Part shown: positions 1-9,047 of the stretch, one piece after another
Layout of the letters: the number at the start of each line of letters is the position of its first letter
How positions within the stretch are numbered: position 1 is the first letter of the stretch
DNA from: Hymenobacter crusticola
GTDB lineage: Bacteria > Bacteroidota > Bacteroidia > Cytophagales > Hymenobacteraceae
Length of the DNA stretch: 64,000 nucleotides
Direction: 5' to 3'
Assembly: GCF_002154225.1 (NCBI RefSeq)
Contig: NZ_MTSE01000003.1
Span: 1 to 64,000, forward strand
Notes under the pieces: generated by a model
Seen by the model: the letters and a program-made list of their open reading frames with translations, nothing else
Told to the model about the DNA's origin: nothing
Databases searched by the model: none
Program-made: the position numbers and the translations under genes

Positions 1-2777
1 GTCAGGTGCGCGACATTGCCAATGTGGCCACGGCCGTAGCCAAAGGCGACCTAACCCAGAAGATGACCGTGGATGTGAAGGGTGAAATCCTGGAGCTTAA
101 AGGCATCCTGAATCAGATGGTCGATTCGCTTAATATCTTTAGCGACGAGGTAACACGCGTATCTCGCGAAGTAGGTACCGAAGGCAAGCTAGGTGGTCAG
201 GCGCTAGTACCTCGGGTAGGCGGAACTTGGAAAGAGCTCACCGACAACGTGAACTTTATGGCCTCGAACCTGACCAGTCAGGTGCGCGACATTGCCAATG
301 TGGCCACCGCTGTAGCCAAAGGTGACCTGACCCAGAAGATGACTGTGAATGTGAAAGGCGAGATTCTCGACCTGAAGAACATTCTAAATCAGATGGTCGA
401 CTCGCTCAATATCTTCGCTGGCGAAGTAACGCGCGTGGCGCGTGAAGTAGGTACCGAAGGTATTCTGGGCGGGCAAGCTAATGTGCCTAGTGTGAGTGGT
501 ACATGGAAAGACCTAACAGACAATGTGAATAACATGGCCTCGAACCTGACCAGTCAGGTGCGGGACATTGCCAATGTAGCTACTGCGGTAGCCCGCGGCG
601 ACTTGAGCCAGAAGGTAACCGTGAACGTCCGGGGCGAGCTGTTGCAGCTCAAGGAAAATCTGAACCAGATGGTGGACTCGCTGAATACGTTCGGCGACGA
701 AGTAACCCGTGTAGCCCGCGAAGTAGGTACGGAGGGACGGCTAGGCGGTCAGGCTAATGTGCCCAATGTGCGTGGCACGTGGAAAGACCTCACAGACAAC
801 GTAAACACCATGGCAGCCAGCTTGACCAGTCAGGTGCGTGACATTGCCAACGTAACTACAGCCGTAGCGCGGGGCGACCTAAGCCAGAAAGTATCAGTCG
901 ATGTAAAGGGCGAACTACTGGACCTGAAGGATAACATCAACGGCATGGTGGACTCACTCAATATCTTTGCCGGCGAAGTAACGCGTGTGTCACTAGAGGT
1001 AGGTACAGAAGGACGCCTAGGTGGGCAAGCCAACGTACCAAACGTAAGCGGAATCTGGAAAGCACTGACCGATAACGTAAACACTATGGCCGCCAACCTG
1101 ACCACTCAGGTGCGTGGCATTGTGAAAATTGTGACGGCCGTTTCGCAGGGCGACCTAACCCAGAAACTACAGCTAGAAGCAAAAGGAGAAGTAGCCGAGT
1201 TGGCCGATACTATCAACCGCATGGTGGACGACCTGAACCGCTTGGCTGTAGAAGTTAGCCGCGTGGCGAAAGTTGCGGGGGTAGAAGGAAAACTGACGGA
1301 ACGTGCTACGGTAGGAGGAGTGAGCGGCTCATGGAAAGAACTGGTTGATACACTCAACGAACTTCTTGAGTCGATAGCCTCACCAGTGCTGGAGGTTAGC
1401 CGCGTAGTACGGGCCATTTCCGAAGGCGACCTAACCCAGCGCGTAGACGTAGCCACGGCAGGCGACATCGAGGCCATGTCGAGTGCCCTGAACCTAGCTG
1501 TCGATAACCTAAATGATCTGTTAGGCGAAATCAACGATTCATCGCAGGTAGTAGGTGCCTCTTCGGAAGAAATGGTAGGCAAAGGTCAGGAAATGAGCCG
1601 TGTAACGGTCGACGTGGCTTTGGCAATGCAGCAAATGGCCGAAGGAGCACAAAACCAAGCACTCAAGACAGACCAAGCCTTCAAGCTCATTGAAGAAATT
1701 ATGCAGGCCACAAAAGAAACGGCCGGCAAAGCAGATATTGTTAACAAATCGGCTATTCTCGGTGAGCAAACATCGCAGCTAGGTCTGAAGACAGTGGCAG
1801 AGGTGGTGAAGAACATGGAAGAAATTTCCAGTGCCGCTGCACAGACTTCTAAAACCATCGAAGTACTGAGCACCCGGTCGCAGGAAATCAGCAAGTCGCT
1901 CGGAGTGATTACCGACATTGCTTCCCAAACCAACCTACTGGCGCTGAATGCCGCTATCGAAGCGGCTCGCGCAGGTGAAGCGGGCCGTGGTTTCGCCGTG
2001 GTAGCAGAAGAAATCCGGAAGTTAGCCGAGGGCTCACGCAAATCAGCAAATGAAATTGCTACCCTGGTGGAAGATGTTCGCAAAGACACTACTTCAGCCG
2101 CTACTGCTATCTCCACTATGGAAGGGCGCGTGCTGAAAGGGAAGAACGCCACATTTGAAGCTAGCTCTGCCTTCAAGAATATTGCGACTAGTAGCGGTGA
2201 AACCCTGCGTACATCGCGGGATATTCTCACGGCCACGGAAGTACAGAAAACCAGTATTAGCGACGTCGTGAAGTACGTTGAAGAAGTAGTTGCTATTGCT
2301 GAGCAAACAGCTTCTGGTACACAACAGGTAGCTAGCACGGCCAAGCAACTCTCTAGCTCCATGCAAGAACTGACTGTATCGAGCCAAAGCCTCACCGATA
2401 TTGCGGATGACTTGCAAGAAGGCCTATCAGCCTTCCAACTGGTGGAAGAGGAGCCCGAACCCGAGCCTGAGCCACAGCCGCGTCTCAGCCTGCGTCATTT
2501 GATTAGCCGTCGCAATGAGCCTGCTGTTCCAGTTGAACGGCCTACTCGGCGAATGCCCGCTAATAAACCAGTACTTGCTCCTGCTGCAAAGCCGTTGCCG
2601 AAAAAGTCAGCCGGAGCTTCCACTAATGGCGCAGCCAACCCGGAAGTTGTGGCTGATAGCAAGCCAGGGCGCAAAACCACGCCGCGACGCAATGCCCCTG
2701 TTGAATCCAAACCAACAGAACCACAGGCGAAGGAGCCTACCACGTCGCGTGCTCGGGCTAAGACGAAGAGCAAGTAA
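1..2777 (+). CDS. Methyl-accepting chemotaxis protein with poly-HAMP array (5' end outside window)
   Basis: The reading frame is open from the left edge, so the N-terminus is missing. The visible 924 residues begin with at least four closely similar HAMP-plus-linker units of 92 residues, a fifth diverged unit and a further HAMP-like segment (to about residue 510). Each unit carries the signature GTEGxLGGQAxV...GTWKxLTDNVNxMA, which is known from fungal group III (Nik1-type) poly-HAMP histidine kinases. Here the output is an MCP signalling domain instead: the hairpin tip is at about residues 635-675, with [20 protein letters not shown] and [16 protein letters not shown]. The last 110 residues are a Pro/Glu stretch then a Lys/Arg-rich disordered tail. 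No membrane segment is visible in this part. It should signal to the CheA/CheW encoded just downstream. Confidence 0.9.
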   Translation, partial: QVRDIANVATAVAKGDLTQKMTVDVKGEILELKGILNQMVDSLNIFSDEVTRVSREVGTEGKLGGQALVPRVGGTWKELTDNVNFMASNLTSQVRDIANVATAVAKGDLTQKMTVNVKGEILDLKNILNQMVDSLNIFAGEVTRVAREVGTEGILGGQANVPSVSGTWKDLTDNVNNMASNLTSQVRDIANVATAVARGDLSQKVTVNVRGELLQLKENLNQMVDSLNTFGDEVTRVAREVGTEGRLGGQANVPNVRGTWKDLTDNVNTMAASLTSQVRDIANVTTAVARGDLSQKVSVDVKGELLDLKDNINGMVDSLNIFAGEVTRVSLEVGTEGRLGGQANVPNVSGIWKALTDNVNTMAANLTTQVRGIVKIVTAVSQGDLTQKLQLEAKGEVAELADTINRMVDDLNRLAVEVSRVAKVAGVEGKLTERATVGGVSGSWKELVDTLNELLESIASPVLEVSRVVRAISEGDLTQRVDVATAGDIEAMSSALNLAVDNLNDLLGEINDSSQVVGASSEEMVGKGQEMSRVTVDVALAMQQMAEGAQNQALKTDQAFKLIEEIMQATKETAGKADIVNKSAILGEQTSQLGLKTVAEVVKNMEEISSAAAQTSKTIEVLSTRSQEISKSLGVITDIASQTNLLALNAAIEAARAGEAGRGFAVVAEEIRKLAEGSRKSANEIATLVEDVRKDTTSAATAISTMEGRVLKGKNATFEASSAFKNIATSSGETLRTSRDILTATEVQKTSISDVVKYVEEVVAIAEQTASGTQQVASTAKQLSSSMQELTVSSQSLTDIADDLQEGLSAFQLVEEEPEPEPEPQPRLSLRHLISRRNEPAVPVERPTRRMPANKPVLAPAAKPLPKKSAGASTNGAANPEVVADSKPGRKTTPRRNAPVESKPTEPQAKEPTTSRARAKTKSK
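6..1385 (+). repeat. 276-bp tandem HAMP-coding repeats (five units)
   Basis: Units start at 6, 282, 558, 834 and 1110, exactly 276 bp (92 codons) apart, each opening with a variant of GTGCGCGACATTGCCAA. The first four are closely similar at the DNA level and the fifth is diverged. The array continues to the left edge, so the real copy number is unknown. Confidence 0.93.
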
Positions 2778-2858
2778 GTTTTGGTGTTGTATTACGGGTA
2801 GGAAGCAAGGCTAACACAAGAGTTTAGCCGTTGCTTCTTCCTCTAAATTGCTTTGGTA

Positions 2859-3365
2859 ATGCCTGAATCAGAAGGAGCAAGCGGTAAAAAGGTAAGCAAA
2901 CAAGAGCCTATTATTCAACTGATCGTCTTCCGCTTAGGCGAAGAGGAATACGGCATTCGAATTGAGCAGGTAAAGGAAGTTACCATCACGCCAGAAGTTG
3001 CGCGCATGCCGAAAACTCCGGGGTTCGTGAAGGGTATAGCCAATCTGCGCGGTGATATAATTGCCATCATTGACTTGGAAGAACGCTTCAATCTGCGTCC
3101 GAGTGATGAACCACTGCCCAGCGTGAGCTACACGTTAGCCATTGAGGCGAAAGACTATACCATCGGGATTGTGGTACGGGAAGTGCCGCAACCTTTGTCA
3201 ATACCCATCTCAATAATTGAGAAGGCGCCAGAGTTCATTCAAGACATCAACATTCAAGACAAGTATATTGAAGGGATAGCCAAGGTAGAAGGTCGTATCA
3301 TTGTGGTGCTGGACATGCTCAAACTGCTGACGCCTTCGGAAATTATGCAGCTGCAGCCTAAATAG
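2859..3365 (+). CDS. cheW: Chemotaxis coupling protein CheW
   Basis: A 168-residue single CheW-like domain protein that should couple the upstream MCP to CheA at the receptor array. The family pattern is visible: a short hydrophilic N-terminus, the strand IIQLIVFRLGEEEYGIRI (about residues 18-35), the ARMPKTPGFVKGIANLRGDI segment (about 48-67) and a C-terminal EGIAKVEGRIIVVLDM strand. ATG at 2859 is preferred over an in-frame TTG two codons upstream. It lies 80 bp after the MCP and 80 bp before cheY, all on the plus strand, so a shared operon is likely. No Shine-Dalgarno sequence is obvious. Confidence 0.93.
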   Translation: MPESEGASGKKVSKQEPIIQLIVFRLGEEEYGIRIEQVKEVTITPEVARMPKTPGFVKGIANLRGDIIAIIDLEERFNLRPSDEPLPSVSYTLAIEAKDYTIGIVVREVPQPLSIPISIIEKAPEFIQDINIQDKYIEGIAKVEGRIIVVLDMLKLLTPSEIMQLQPK

Positions 3366-3444
3366 GAATCTTCACTTGCCTTGGTGCGTACAAAGCCCTA
3401 GTTCAGCTTCTCGTTCCCACAACTCTGCTTTCTAAGCCAATTTT

Positions 3445-3828
3445 ATGAAAAACCGCATTCTCATCGTGGATGATTCCTTTTACATGCGCACGATGCTTAA
3501 GAACATGCTTACCGATGCCGGCTACGAAGTAGTAGGTGAAGCTGCCAATGGCCAACAAGCTCTCGAACTGGCTCTACAAACTACTCCTGACCTAATTACG
3601 CTCGACGTTATCCTACCCGACAACACAGGCCTAGATGTACTCAAAGGTATTCGGCAAGAGCAGCCCGATGTAAAAGTAGTTATGTGCAGCGCGGTTGGAC
3701 AAGAAGTAATTGTAAACGAGGCGCTTGAAAGCGGTGCTACGGCTTATATCGTGAAGCCTTTCTCCGAAGAAAAAGTACTTGAAATTGTGGGGGGCGCCCT
3801 CCAAGGCACCGATTCAACGGAAGCCTAG
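3445..3828 (+). CDS. cheY: Response regulator CheY
   Basis: A 127-residue stand-alone receiver domain. The acidic pair (residues 9-10 in LIVDDS), the phospho-acceptor Asp54 in LITLDVILPD, the switch Ser in VMCSAVGQ (about 83) and the Lys in VKPF (about 105) are all in place, so it should accept phosphate from CheA. There is no output domain. It lies between cheW and cheB. The target is not evident from the window; in gliding or twitching Bacteroidota it need not be a flagellar motor (inference). Confidence 0.93.
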   Translation: MKNRILIVDDSFYMRTMLKNMLTDAGYEVVGEAANGQQALELALQTTPDLITLDVILPDNTGLDVLKGIRQEQPDVKVVMCSAVGQEVIVNEALESGATAYIVKPFSEEKVLEIVGGALQGTDSTEA

Positions 3829-3886
3829 GTTCGTCCCGGGTCTCGTTCACAGCAGGAGAATACTTGCAATCTAGAGCGAGCCAATC

Positions 3887-4981
3887 TTGAGTTTTTACCT
3901 CGTGCAAACGCTAACTCCTTTTACTATACTACTTGGCACTTTGCCTATTCAGGTTCGGCTAGCGCTGACCCGATTGGTGCAGAAGCAGCCTGATTTACAA
4001 GTAGTGCATGCTGGCCCCGATTCGGACGGGCTAGCCATGCAAGCGCGTCGCCTCCACCCAGACTTGGTAATCGTGGCCGACAGTTGTCTGTCTGTTCTAG
4101 AGACCTTGGCGCGGCAATACCCAGTACCCGTGTTGCTTTACTCCAGCACACCATTGTTACAGGGGATCTTGCCGCAAACAGCTCGATGGGGAGTATACAA
4201 CGCAATTAGTCCGTTACCAGGAGAAAGCTCAGCAATAGAGGGATGGCAGGAAGAGGTACTTTACAAGATTCGGGTGTTGCACCCACCACTATTATCCAAG
4301 AGTGAGCGCACGCCTACACCAGCTACTTACGCCAAAGCTTTAGCACTGCCACGTGGTCTCGTTGTAATTGGAGCCTCAACTGGTGGAGTAAGGGCTGTGG
4401 AGGAGCTAGTTAAGGAATTGGAACCAAGTATTGGATGGGCAGTTGTTGTGGCAGTGCACTTACCAGCTCACTTTACCCGTGCGCTTGTTACTCGGCTGCA
4501 GCGAGCAACGCTGCTGCCTGTAGAAGCCGCAGACACGGTAAGTACGTTGGAAGCGGGAAAAATCACGGTTGTGCCGGGCGGGTGCAATATGGTTGTGCAG
4601 TCTGCTCATACGGGCCCTTGGCGAATATGGCAGCTCGTTATTACAGATGACCCTAGCCCTAGCTTCGATGAGCCTTCCATTGATCTGCTCATGCGCTCGG
4701 CAGCCCAAGTGGCTGGCGCGCAGGTGATAGGAACAGTATTAACTGGGATGGGGCACGATGGCACTCTAGGGGCCCAGGCTATCCGGCAGCGGGGTGGGGC
4801 GGTAATAGTGCAGGATAAAGCTTCCTCGGAAATATTTAGTATGCCCAACTCCGTGATACAAGCTGGCTGGGCTAACAAAGTGCTTTCGTTGGGCAACCTA
4901 GCTTGTTATATTAACGAAGCCACAACCAAGGCATACGCCAGCCAGCGTCTACGCGCAGGCGCTCAGACCGTGTACCGATGA
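3887..4981 (+). CDS. cheB: CheB-type protein-glutamate methylesterase with degenerate receiver
   Basis: A 364-residue protein. Residues 155-350 are a CheB methylesterase domain with the full catalytic triad: Ser164 in GASTGG, His191 in HLPAHFT and Asp291 in TGMGHDG. The first 130 residues look like a receiver (TILLGTLPIQVRLALTRLV, then PDLVIVADS), but the acidic pair at the end of strand 1 is absent and the surroundings of the candidate phospho-Asp65 are atypical, so normal phospho-activation is doubtful. The start is TTG at 3887, with an in-frame GTG five codons in as an alternative. The stop overlaps the cheA start (ATGA), which implies translational coupling. No CheR methyltransferase is seen in the window. 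Confidence 0.88.
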   Translation: MSFYLVQTLTPFTILLGTLPIQVRLALTRLVQKQPDLQVVHAGPDSDGLAMQARRLHPDLVIVADSCLSVLETLARQYPVPVLLYSSTPLLQGILPQTARWGVYNAISPLPGESSAIEGWQEEVLYKIRVLHPPLLSKSERTPTPATYAKALALPRGLVVIGASTGGVRAVEELVKELEPSIGWAVVVAVHLPAHFTRALVTRLQRATLLPVEAADTVSTLEAGKITVVPGGCNMVVQSAHTGPWRIWQLVITDDPSPSFDEPSIDLLMRSAAQVAGAQVIGTVLTGMGHDGTLGAQAIRQRGGAVIVQDKASSEIFSMPNSVIQAGWANKVLSLGNLACYINEATTKAYASQRLRAGAQTVYR

Positions 4982-6618
4982 AATCACGGGAGCAAGAGTA
5001 CCGAGAGATTTTCATGGCTGAGGCGCTCGAATATTACGACGCCATGAGTCGCCACATCAGCGAGCTGGAAAAGGCGCCAACTGATGAGCCCGCACTCAAC
5101 GAGCTATTTCGACTGATGCACAATCTGAAGTCGAATGCTCGGGCGATGGGTTACAACCAAATTGGGGAGGTGGCGCACCACATGGAAACCATCTTCGGGC
5201 TGATCCGCAGCAAGGAAAGAATTTTTACTGGTTCCCTAGTTCCCGTCCTTTTCACTGGGGTAGATACCCTTGGAAACATGATCCGAGCCGTCGGGGATGA
5301 ACAGGAAACCGAGACGGTTGATGGGGTTGAAGAGCTTCTCAACAACCTAGATCGGTTGGTGAAAGGAGAGGAGCCAGTACTGCCGGATGCGGCGGCCGTT
5401 GATGATGATGCCAATCGCAAGCTTGAGCTCTCCGATTTGGTTTATATCCAGATCAAAAAGCTAGATCACCTGCTGAATTTGGTGGGAGAGTTGATTATTG
5501 ATCGGGACCGAATTCTCACGCTCAGCCAGGAGATTGGCAGCCCGGCCCTGCAAGCAACAGCAGCCCACTTATTCCGCATCTCCGACGAGTTGCAGTACAG
5601 CGTGATGGACGCGCGCTTGGTAAATGTAGGTTCGCTATTCAACAAGTTTCCGCGCGTAGTACGTGATGTAGCCACGGCTGAGCAGAAAGAAGTAGAGCTG
5701 ACGCTGGTAGGACAGGATATTCAAATCGACCGCAATATTCTGCAAATCATCACGGATTCGCTTTTGCACTTGGTGCGCAATGCTATTGGGCATGGTATTG
5801 AGCAACCAACTGAGCGTCTGAAAGCGGGGAAACCAGCCGTAGGACAGCTCACCATGTCGGCCCAAACAGAGCGCGACGATGTGCTGATCCACGTGGCTGA
5901 CGATGGACGAGGCATTAACATTGCCAGCGTCCGACGTAAGGCAGTAGAACGTGGCCTGGTCAGCAAGGAAGTAGCCGCTAGCCTCGATGATGCAGCTGTA
6001 CGGGCCTACTTATTTGAACCTGGCTTTTCGATGGCGCAGCAGGTAACCGAAATTTCGGGACGAGGCGTAGGCTTAGATGTGGTGAAGCTAGCCATCGACT
6101 CGCTTGGTGGGCAGCTGCGCGTTGATTCTACTTTGGGGCAGGGTACCACATTTACATTGGTATTGCCCACTTCCATTGCTGTAAAAGGGGCCTTGCTTTT
6201 TGAGTTAGATGAGCGTAGCTACGCTATTCCCCTCATGCACACCGATTCGGTAGTGTCGTTGTGGCCAGAGCAGTTGCACATCGTGGGTGGAACGTTACTT
6301 GCTGATCTTCAGGAGGAGCGGGTACCTGTGGTAAGCCTGAGACGGCTCTTGCACAATGGCGACGGACCACTAGTACCCGTCCAGCGCGCTGATGTGGTCG
6401 GGCGTCAGGACATCATCGTTGTGAACTACAACAATCGCAAGCTAGGCCTTATTGTAGACCGCTTTTTGCGCCAGCAAGCTATTGTCATTAAGCCGATGAG
6501 TAAGCCGCTGGATACAATTGATTTATTCGGAGGAGTTACATTGCTAGGAAGCGGCCAAGTATGTTTGGTGCTCGATGTTCCTGCACTTACTCGTCTTTTT
6601 CTAGCCAAGCGCCCATAA
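4978..6618 (+). CDS. cheA: Chemotaxis histidine kinase CheA (short form, no P2 domain)
   Basis: A 546-residue CheA. P1/Hpt domain with phospho-His48 (LMHNLKSNA); a short linker of about 30 residues where the CheY-binding P2 domain would normally be; dimerisation P3 (LVGELIIDRDRIL, about 168-180); ATPase P4 with N-box at 262-276, G1 DDGRGI (308-313) and G2 GRGVGLDVV (361-369); and a C-terminal CheW-like P5. The N-box reads NAIGHGIE, with Gly271 where CheA usually has Asp (NAxDHGxE), while Asn268 and His272 are kept. It overlaps cheB by four bases. Catalytic competence is likely but the N-box change is odd. Confidence 0.93.
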   Translation: MKSREQEYREIFMAEALEYYDAMSRHISELEKAPTDEPALNELFRLMHNLKSNARAMGYNQIGEVAHHMETIFGLIRSKERIFTGSLVPVLFTGVDTLGNMIRAVGDEQETETVDGVEELLNNLDRLVKGEEPVLPDAAAVDDDANRKLELSDLVYIQIKKLDHLLNLVGELIIDRDRILTLSQEIGSPALQATAAHLFRISDELQYSVMDARLVNVGSLFNKFPRVVRDVATAEQKEVELTLVGQDIQIDRNILQIITDSLLHLVRNAIGHGIEQPTERLKAGKPAVGQLTMSAQTERDDVLIHVADDGRGINIASVRRKAVERGLVSKEVAASLDDAAVRAYLFEPGFSMAQQVTEISGRGVGLDVVKLAIDSLGGQLRVDSTLGQGTTFTLVLPTSIAVKGALLFELDERSYAIPLMHTDSVVSLWPEQLHIVGGTLLADLQEERVPVVSLRRLLHNGDGPLVPVQRADVVGRQDIIVVNYNNRKLGLIVDRFLRQQAIVIKPMSKPLDTIDLFGGVTLLGSGQVCLVLDVPALTRLFLAKRP

Positions 6619-6681
6619 AAAACGTATTGCAGAATTCAACTTGCTGCCGAGTTGCAGCAACTTGCCAACTGATTGATTGCT

Positions 6682-7317
6682 ATGGATTTGCACATGACGG
6701 AACTAGAGCGGGATATTATCCGCGAAATTCTCAACATCGGCTTGGCCCGAGCGGCTGACTCGTTTGCGATAATTGCGCAGGAAAAAGTGTTGCTTGAAGT
6801 TCCCAACCTGGATATTATGCCTGTTCGCAATATTTTGGACAAGGTGCATGACTACCAGAACGGGCACGCCGTAATTCAGTCCGACATCAAGGGCGATTTC
6901 AATGGGACGACGTTGATGTTCTTTTCCGGACAGCATGTACAGCGGCTCTCCCGCGTTTGCTTACGCATGAGCGTGCCGGAGTCGATTGAGATCAACGAAA
7001 TGCAGGAGTCACTGCTGCTAGAAATCAGTAACATCATTACCGGTGCGCTGGTAACGCAGCTGGCTAATATTCTGAAAGCGCGGATCTATGGGGCGCCACC
7101 TTTAGCTCCGAAAGGAGAGCTAGCGGAAGCTTTAGGCAACTTGATGCTGCACAAACCCATGGTGCAACCGCTGATCTTTTCAGTTATCACGCAGTTTTCG
7201 GATAAAGAAAACTCGGTTGAGTTGCCACTGATGCTGTTTTTTGACCGTCCAACTTTCGAAAAGATATTGGAGATCATTCGTACATACGATTTTCTGGGGG
7301 GCGCTCAGTCGTCTTAG
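6682..7317 (+). CDS. cheC: CheC-type CheY-P phosphatase
   Basis: A 211-residue protein. Both CheC active-site motifs are present with the family spacing ([DS]xxxExxN, 22 residues, P): Asp11-Glu15-Asn18 then Pro41, and Ser110-Glu114-Asn117 followed by a proline about 22 residues on. CheC proteins remove phosphate from CheY, so this gene closes the phosphorylation cycle encoded by the operon. ATG at 6682 is chosen over an in-frame TTG at 6673. It is the last gene of the chemotaxis group, 63 bp after cheA, and a weak hairpin overlaps its stop codon. Confidence 0.85.
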   Translation: MDLHMTELERDIIREILNIGLARAADSFAIIAQEKVLLEVPNLDIMPVRNILDKVHDYQNGHAVIQSDIKGDFNGTTLMFFSGQHVQRLSRVCLRMSVPESIEINEMQESLLLEISNIITGALVTQLANILKARIYGAPPLAPKGELAEALGNLMLHKPMVQPLIFSVITQFSDKENSVELPLMLFFDRPTFEKILEIIRTYDFLGGAQSS

Positions 7318-7341
7318 AAGAGCGCTCCAGTTGTTTGCTTT
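7299..7341 (+). terminator. Possible terminator at end of chemotaxis operon
   Basis: An 8-bp arm pair with one mismatch (7299-7306 with 7320-7327) spans the cheC stop codon and is followed by a moderately T-rich stretch. It is a weaker structure than the other terminators in this window. Confidence 0.4.
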
Positions 7342-7451
7342 TCTATGCTGTCATGCCGGGCCGAAGCTTACGTTTGCACTGCGCAAGCGCCTAGCTAGGC
7401 TTGCTATGGCAGTTTTTCTTTTTCCATCTACGCCTTTTATCTAGTTTTTCT

Positions 7452-8543
7452 ATGTCTGCATCTACCTCTAGCTTAGATCAGAAACTCGCCAGCTTCGACC
7501 CTAACGCCCTCGGCGACGCAGCAGGCGGTGTGTACGGCCTGCCTTTTACCGTAGAAGAAGCACAAGTAGTAATAGTACCAGTGCCGTGGGAAGTCACGGT
7601 TTCGTACCGCGCCGGCACTGCACAAGGCCCTGAAGCCGTCCGAGAGGCTTCGTTGCAAGTCGACCTCTACGATGCTGATATTCCTGATGCTTGGCGACTC
7701 GGCCTAGCGATGGAAGAGGTTGATGAGCACTGGGCGCACGAAAGTCACCAGCTACGCGCCTCCGCTGCTGACTATATTAGCTGGCTTGAAGATGGTAAGC
7801 CTGCTACCAATGCCGCTCACTTTACAGATGTACCGGGCCGAGTAACGGCAAGTGGTAAAACGCTGCTGGAATGGCTTAAGCAAAAGGCTGGAGCTTACCT
7901 CGATGCCGGGAAAGGCGTGGTAGTGCTAGGTGGTGATCATAGCACGCCCTTGGGCTACCTACACGCGTTGGCCGAACGGCATGAGGAATTTGGAATACTA
8001 CAGTTTGACGCGCACTGTGATTTGCGACCCGCTTACGAAGGCTTCGAATACTCGCACGCGTCTATCATGTATAATGCCCTGCAATTGCCGCAGCTCAAAA
8101 AACTGGTGCAAGTAGGTATCCGTGACTATTGCCAGCAAGAGGCTGAACTAGTGGAGCGCAGCAATGGCCGCGTTATTATGTTCACCGATCGGTTTATGCG
8201 GGAGGAGATGTACGGCGGTAAATCGTGGCGCAAAGAGTGTAAAAAGATCATTGCTCAGCTTCCGCAGAAAGTATACATCAGCTTCGACATCGACGGCCTA
8301 GATCCCAAGCTTTGCCCCGGTACTGGCACGCCCGTACCCGGTGGCCTAGAGTTTGAGCAAGCCTTATACTTGATCCGGATGGTGGTGCGCTCGGGCCGTC
8401 AGATCATCGGCTGTGACCTGAACGAAGTAGCACCCGGCGATACAGATTGGAACGGCATTGTGGGGGCCCGCCTGCTTTATCACCTCTGCAACTGGATGGC
8501 CGTGTCACAAGGGCGTTTGAAAGCTCGAGAGCAAGAGAAGTAG
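7452..8543 (+). CDS. Ureohydrolase family protein (agmatinase/arginase-like)
   Basis: A 363-residue arginase/agmatinase-superfamily enzyme, which hydrolyses a guanidino group to urea using two Mn ions. The metal ligands are all recognisable: His163 (GGDHS), Asp186, His188 and Asp190 (FDAHCD), Asp279 and Asp281 (SFDIDGLDP). The variant DAHCDLR points to an agmatinase-type member rather than classical arginase, but the substrate cannot be fixed from sequence. ATG at 7452 is used; a longer in-frame TTG start would add an unlikely Phe-rich leader. It appears monocistronic, 134 bp after cheC. Confidence 0.87.
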   Translation: MSASTSSLDQKLASFDPNALGDAAGGVYGLPFTVEEAQVVIVPVPWEVTVSYRAGTAQGPEAVREASLQVDLYDADIPDAWRLGLAMEEVDEHWAHESHQLRASAADYISWLEDGKPATNAAHFTDVPGRVTASGKTLLEWLKQKAGAYLDAGKGVVVLGGDHSTPLGYLHALAERHEEFGILQFDAHCDLRPAYEGFEYSHASIMYNALQLPQLKKLVQVGIRDYCQQEAELVERSNGRVIMFTDRFMREEMYGGKSWRKECKKIIAQLPQKVYISFDIDGLDPKLCPGTGTPVPGGLEFEQALYLIRMVVRSGRQIIGCDLNEVAPGDTDWNGIVGARLLYHLCNWMAVSQGRLKAREQEK

Positions 8544-8630
8544 TCTGAACCAACATAAACCCTGATTTTGCGTATCGTTGTCCAGCTCTTTTGAGCTAAT
8601 TCTCTCTCCCCAACTAATCGCACCATTGTC

Positions 8631-8966
8631 ATGGGTTTCATCATCAAGTTTCTCTTAACGGCCGTCATCACCTACGTTCTAGGTAATTTTCTGCCGGGCG
8701 CCCACCTCGCTGGCTTTAGCGATGCCATTTTACTTGTACTCGTTTTAGCCGTACTAAATGCCGTCGTAAAGCCAATCTTGAAGATTCTAGGCTTCCCCAT
8801 TACAGTATTAACCCTAGGGCTCTTCCTGCTGGTGATTAATGCTGTTATCGTGTTGATTGCGGACGCTATCCTTCCTGGCTTTAAGCTGGATGGCTTCTTG
8901 GCTGCCATTCTGTTCAGCATCGTACTGTCGCTCACCACATCGGTGGTAGATATGGTTACGACTTAG
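8631..8966 (+). CDS. Small four-helix membrane protein, phage holin 4_2 / YvlD family
   Basis: A 111-residue, almost entirely hydrophobic protein with four predicted membrane helices and the family's NAVVKPILKILGFPITVLTLG-type central loop. Despite the family name, it is a common chromosomal protein of unknown role and not evidence of a prophage. It stands alone on the plus strand between the ureohydrolase and the convergent murA, and shares a bidirectional terminator with murA. Confidence 0.8.
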   Translation: MGFIIKFLLTAVITYVLGNFLPGAHLAGFSDAILLVLVLAVLNAVVKPILKILGFPITVLTLGLFLLVINAVIVLIADAILPGFKLDGFLAAILFSIVLSLTTSVVDMVTT

Positions 8967-8993
8967 GTGCTCATGTAGCAAAACACAAATAAT

Positions 8994-9025
8994 AAAAGCC
9001 CCGTCTTGCGCAAGACGGGGCTTTT
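8994..9025. terminator. Bidirectional terminator, perfect 32-bp palindrome
   Basis: Arms 8994-9009 and 9010-9025 are perfect reverse complements with A-run and T-run flanks. It serves the convergent YvlD-like gene (plus) and murA (minus). Confidence 0.9.
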
Positions 9026-9047
9026 TAGTCATGCCATCATCCGTTGG

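Noticed and set aside
6..1385. CRISPR-like or satellite repeat from the regular 276-bp period
   Set aside because: The units are in-frame protein repeats (HAMP) and contiguous, with no spacers.
1106..2417. Long minus-strand open frames opposite the MCP gene
   Set aside because: They are mirror frames of a repetitive, codon-biased gene and have Ser/Arg-rich composition without any family pattern.
8631..8966. Phage holin family name suggesting a prophage
   Set aside because: The holin 4_2/YvlD family is common on bacterial chromosomes, and no other phage gene is nearby.
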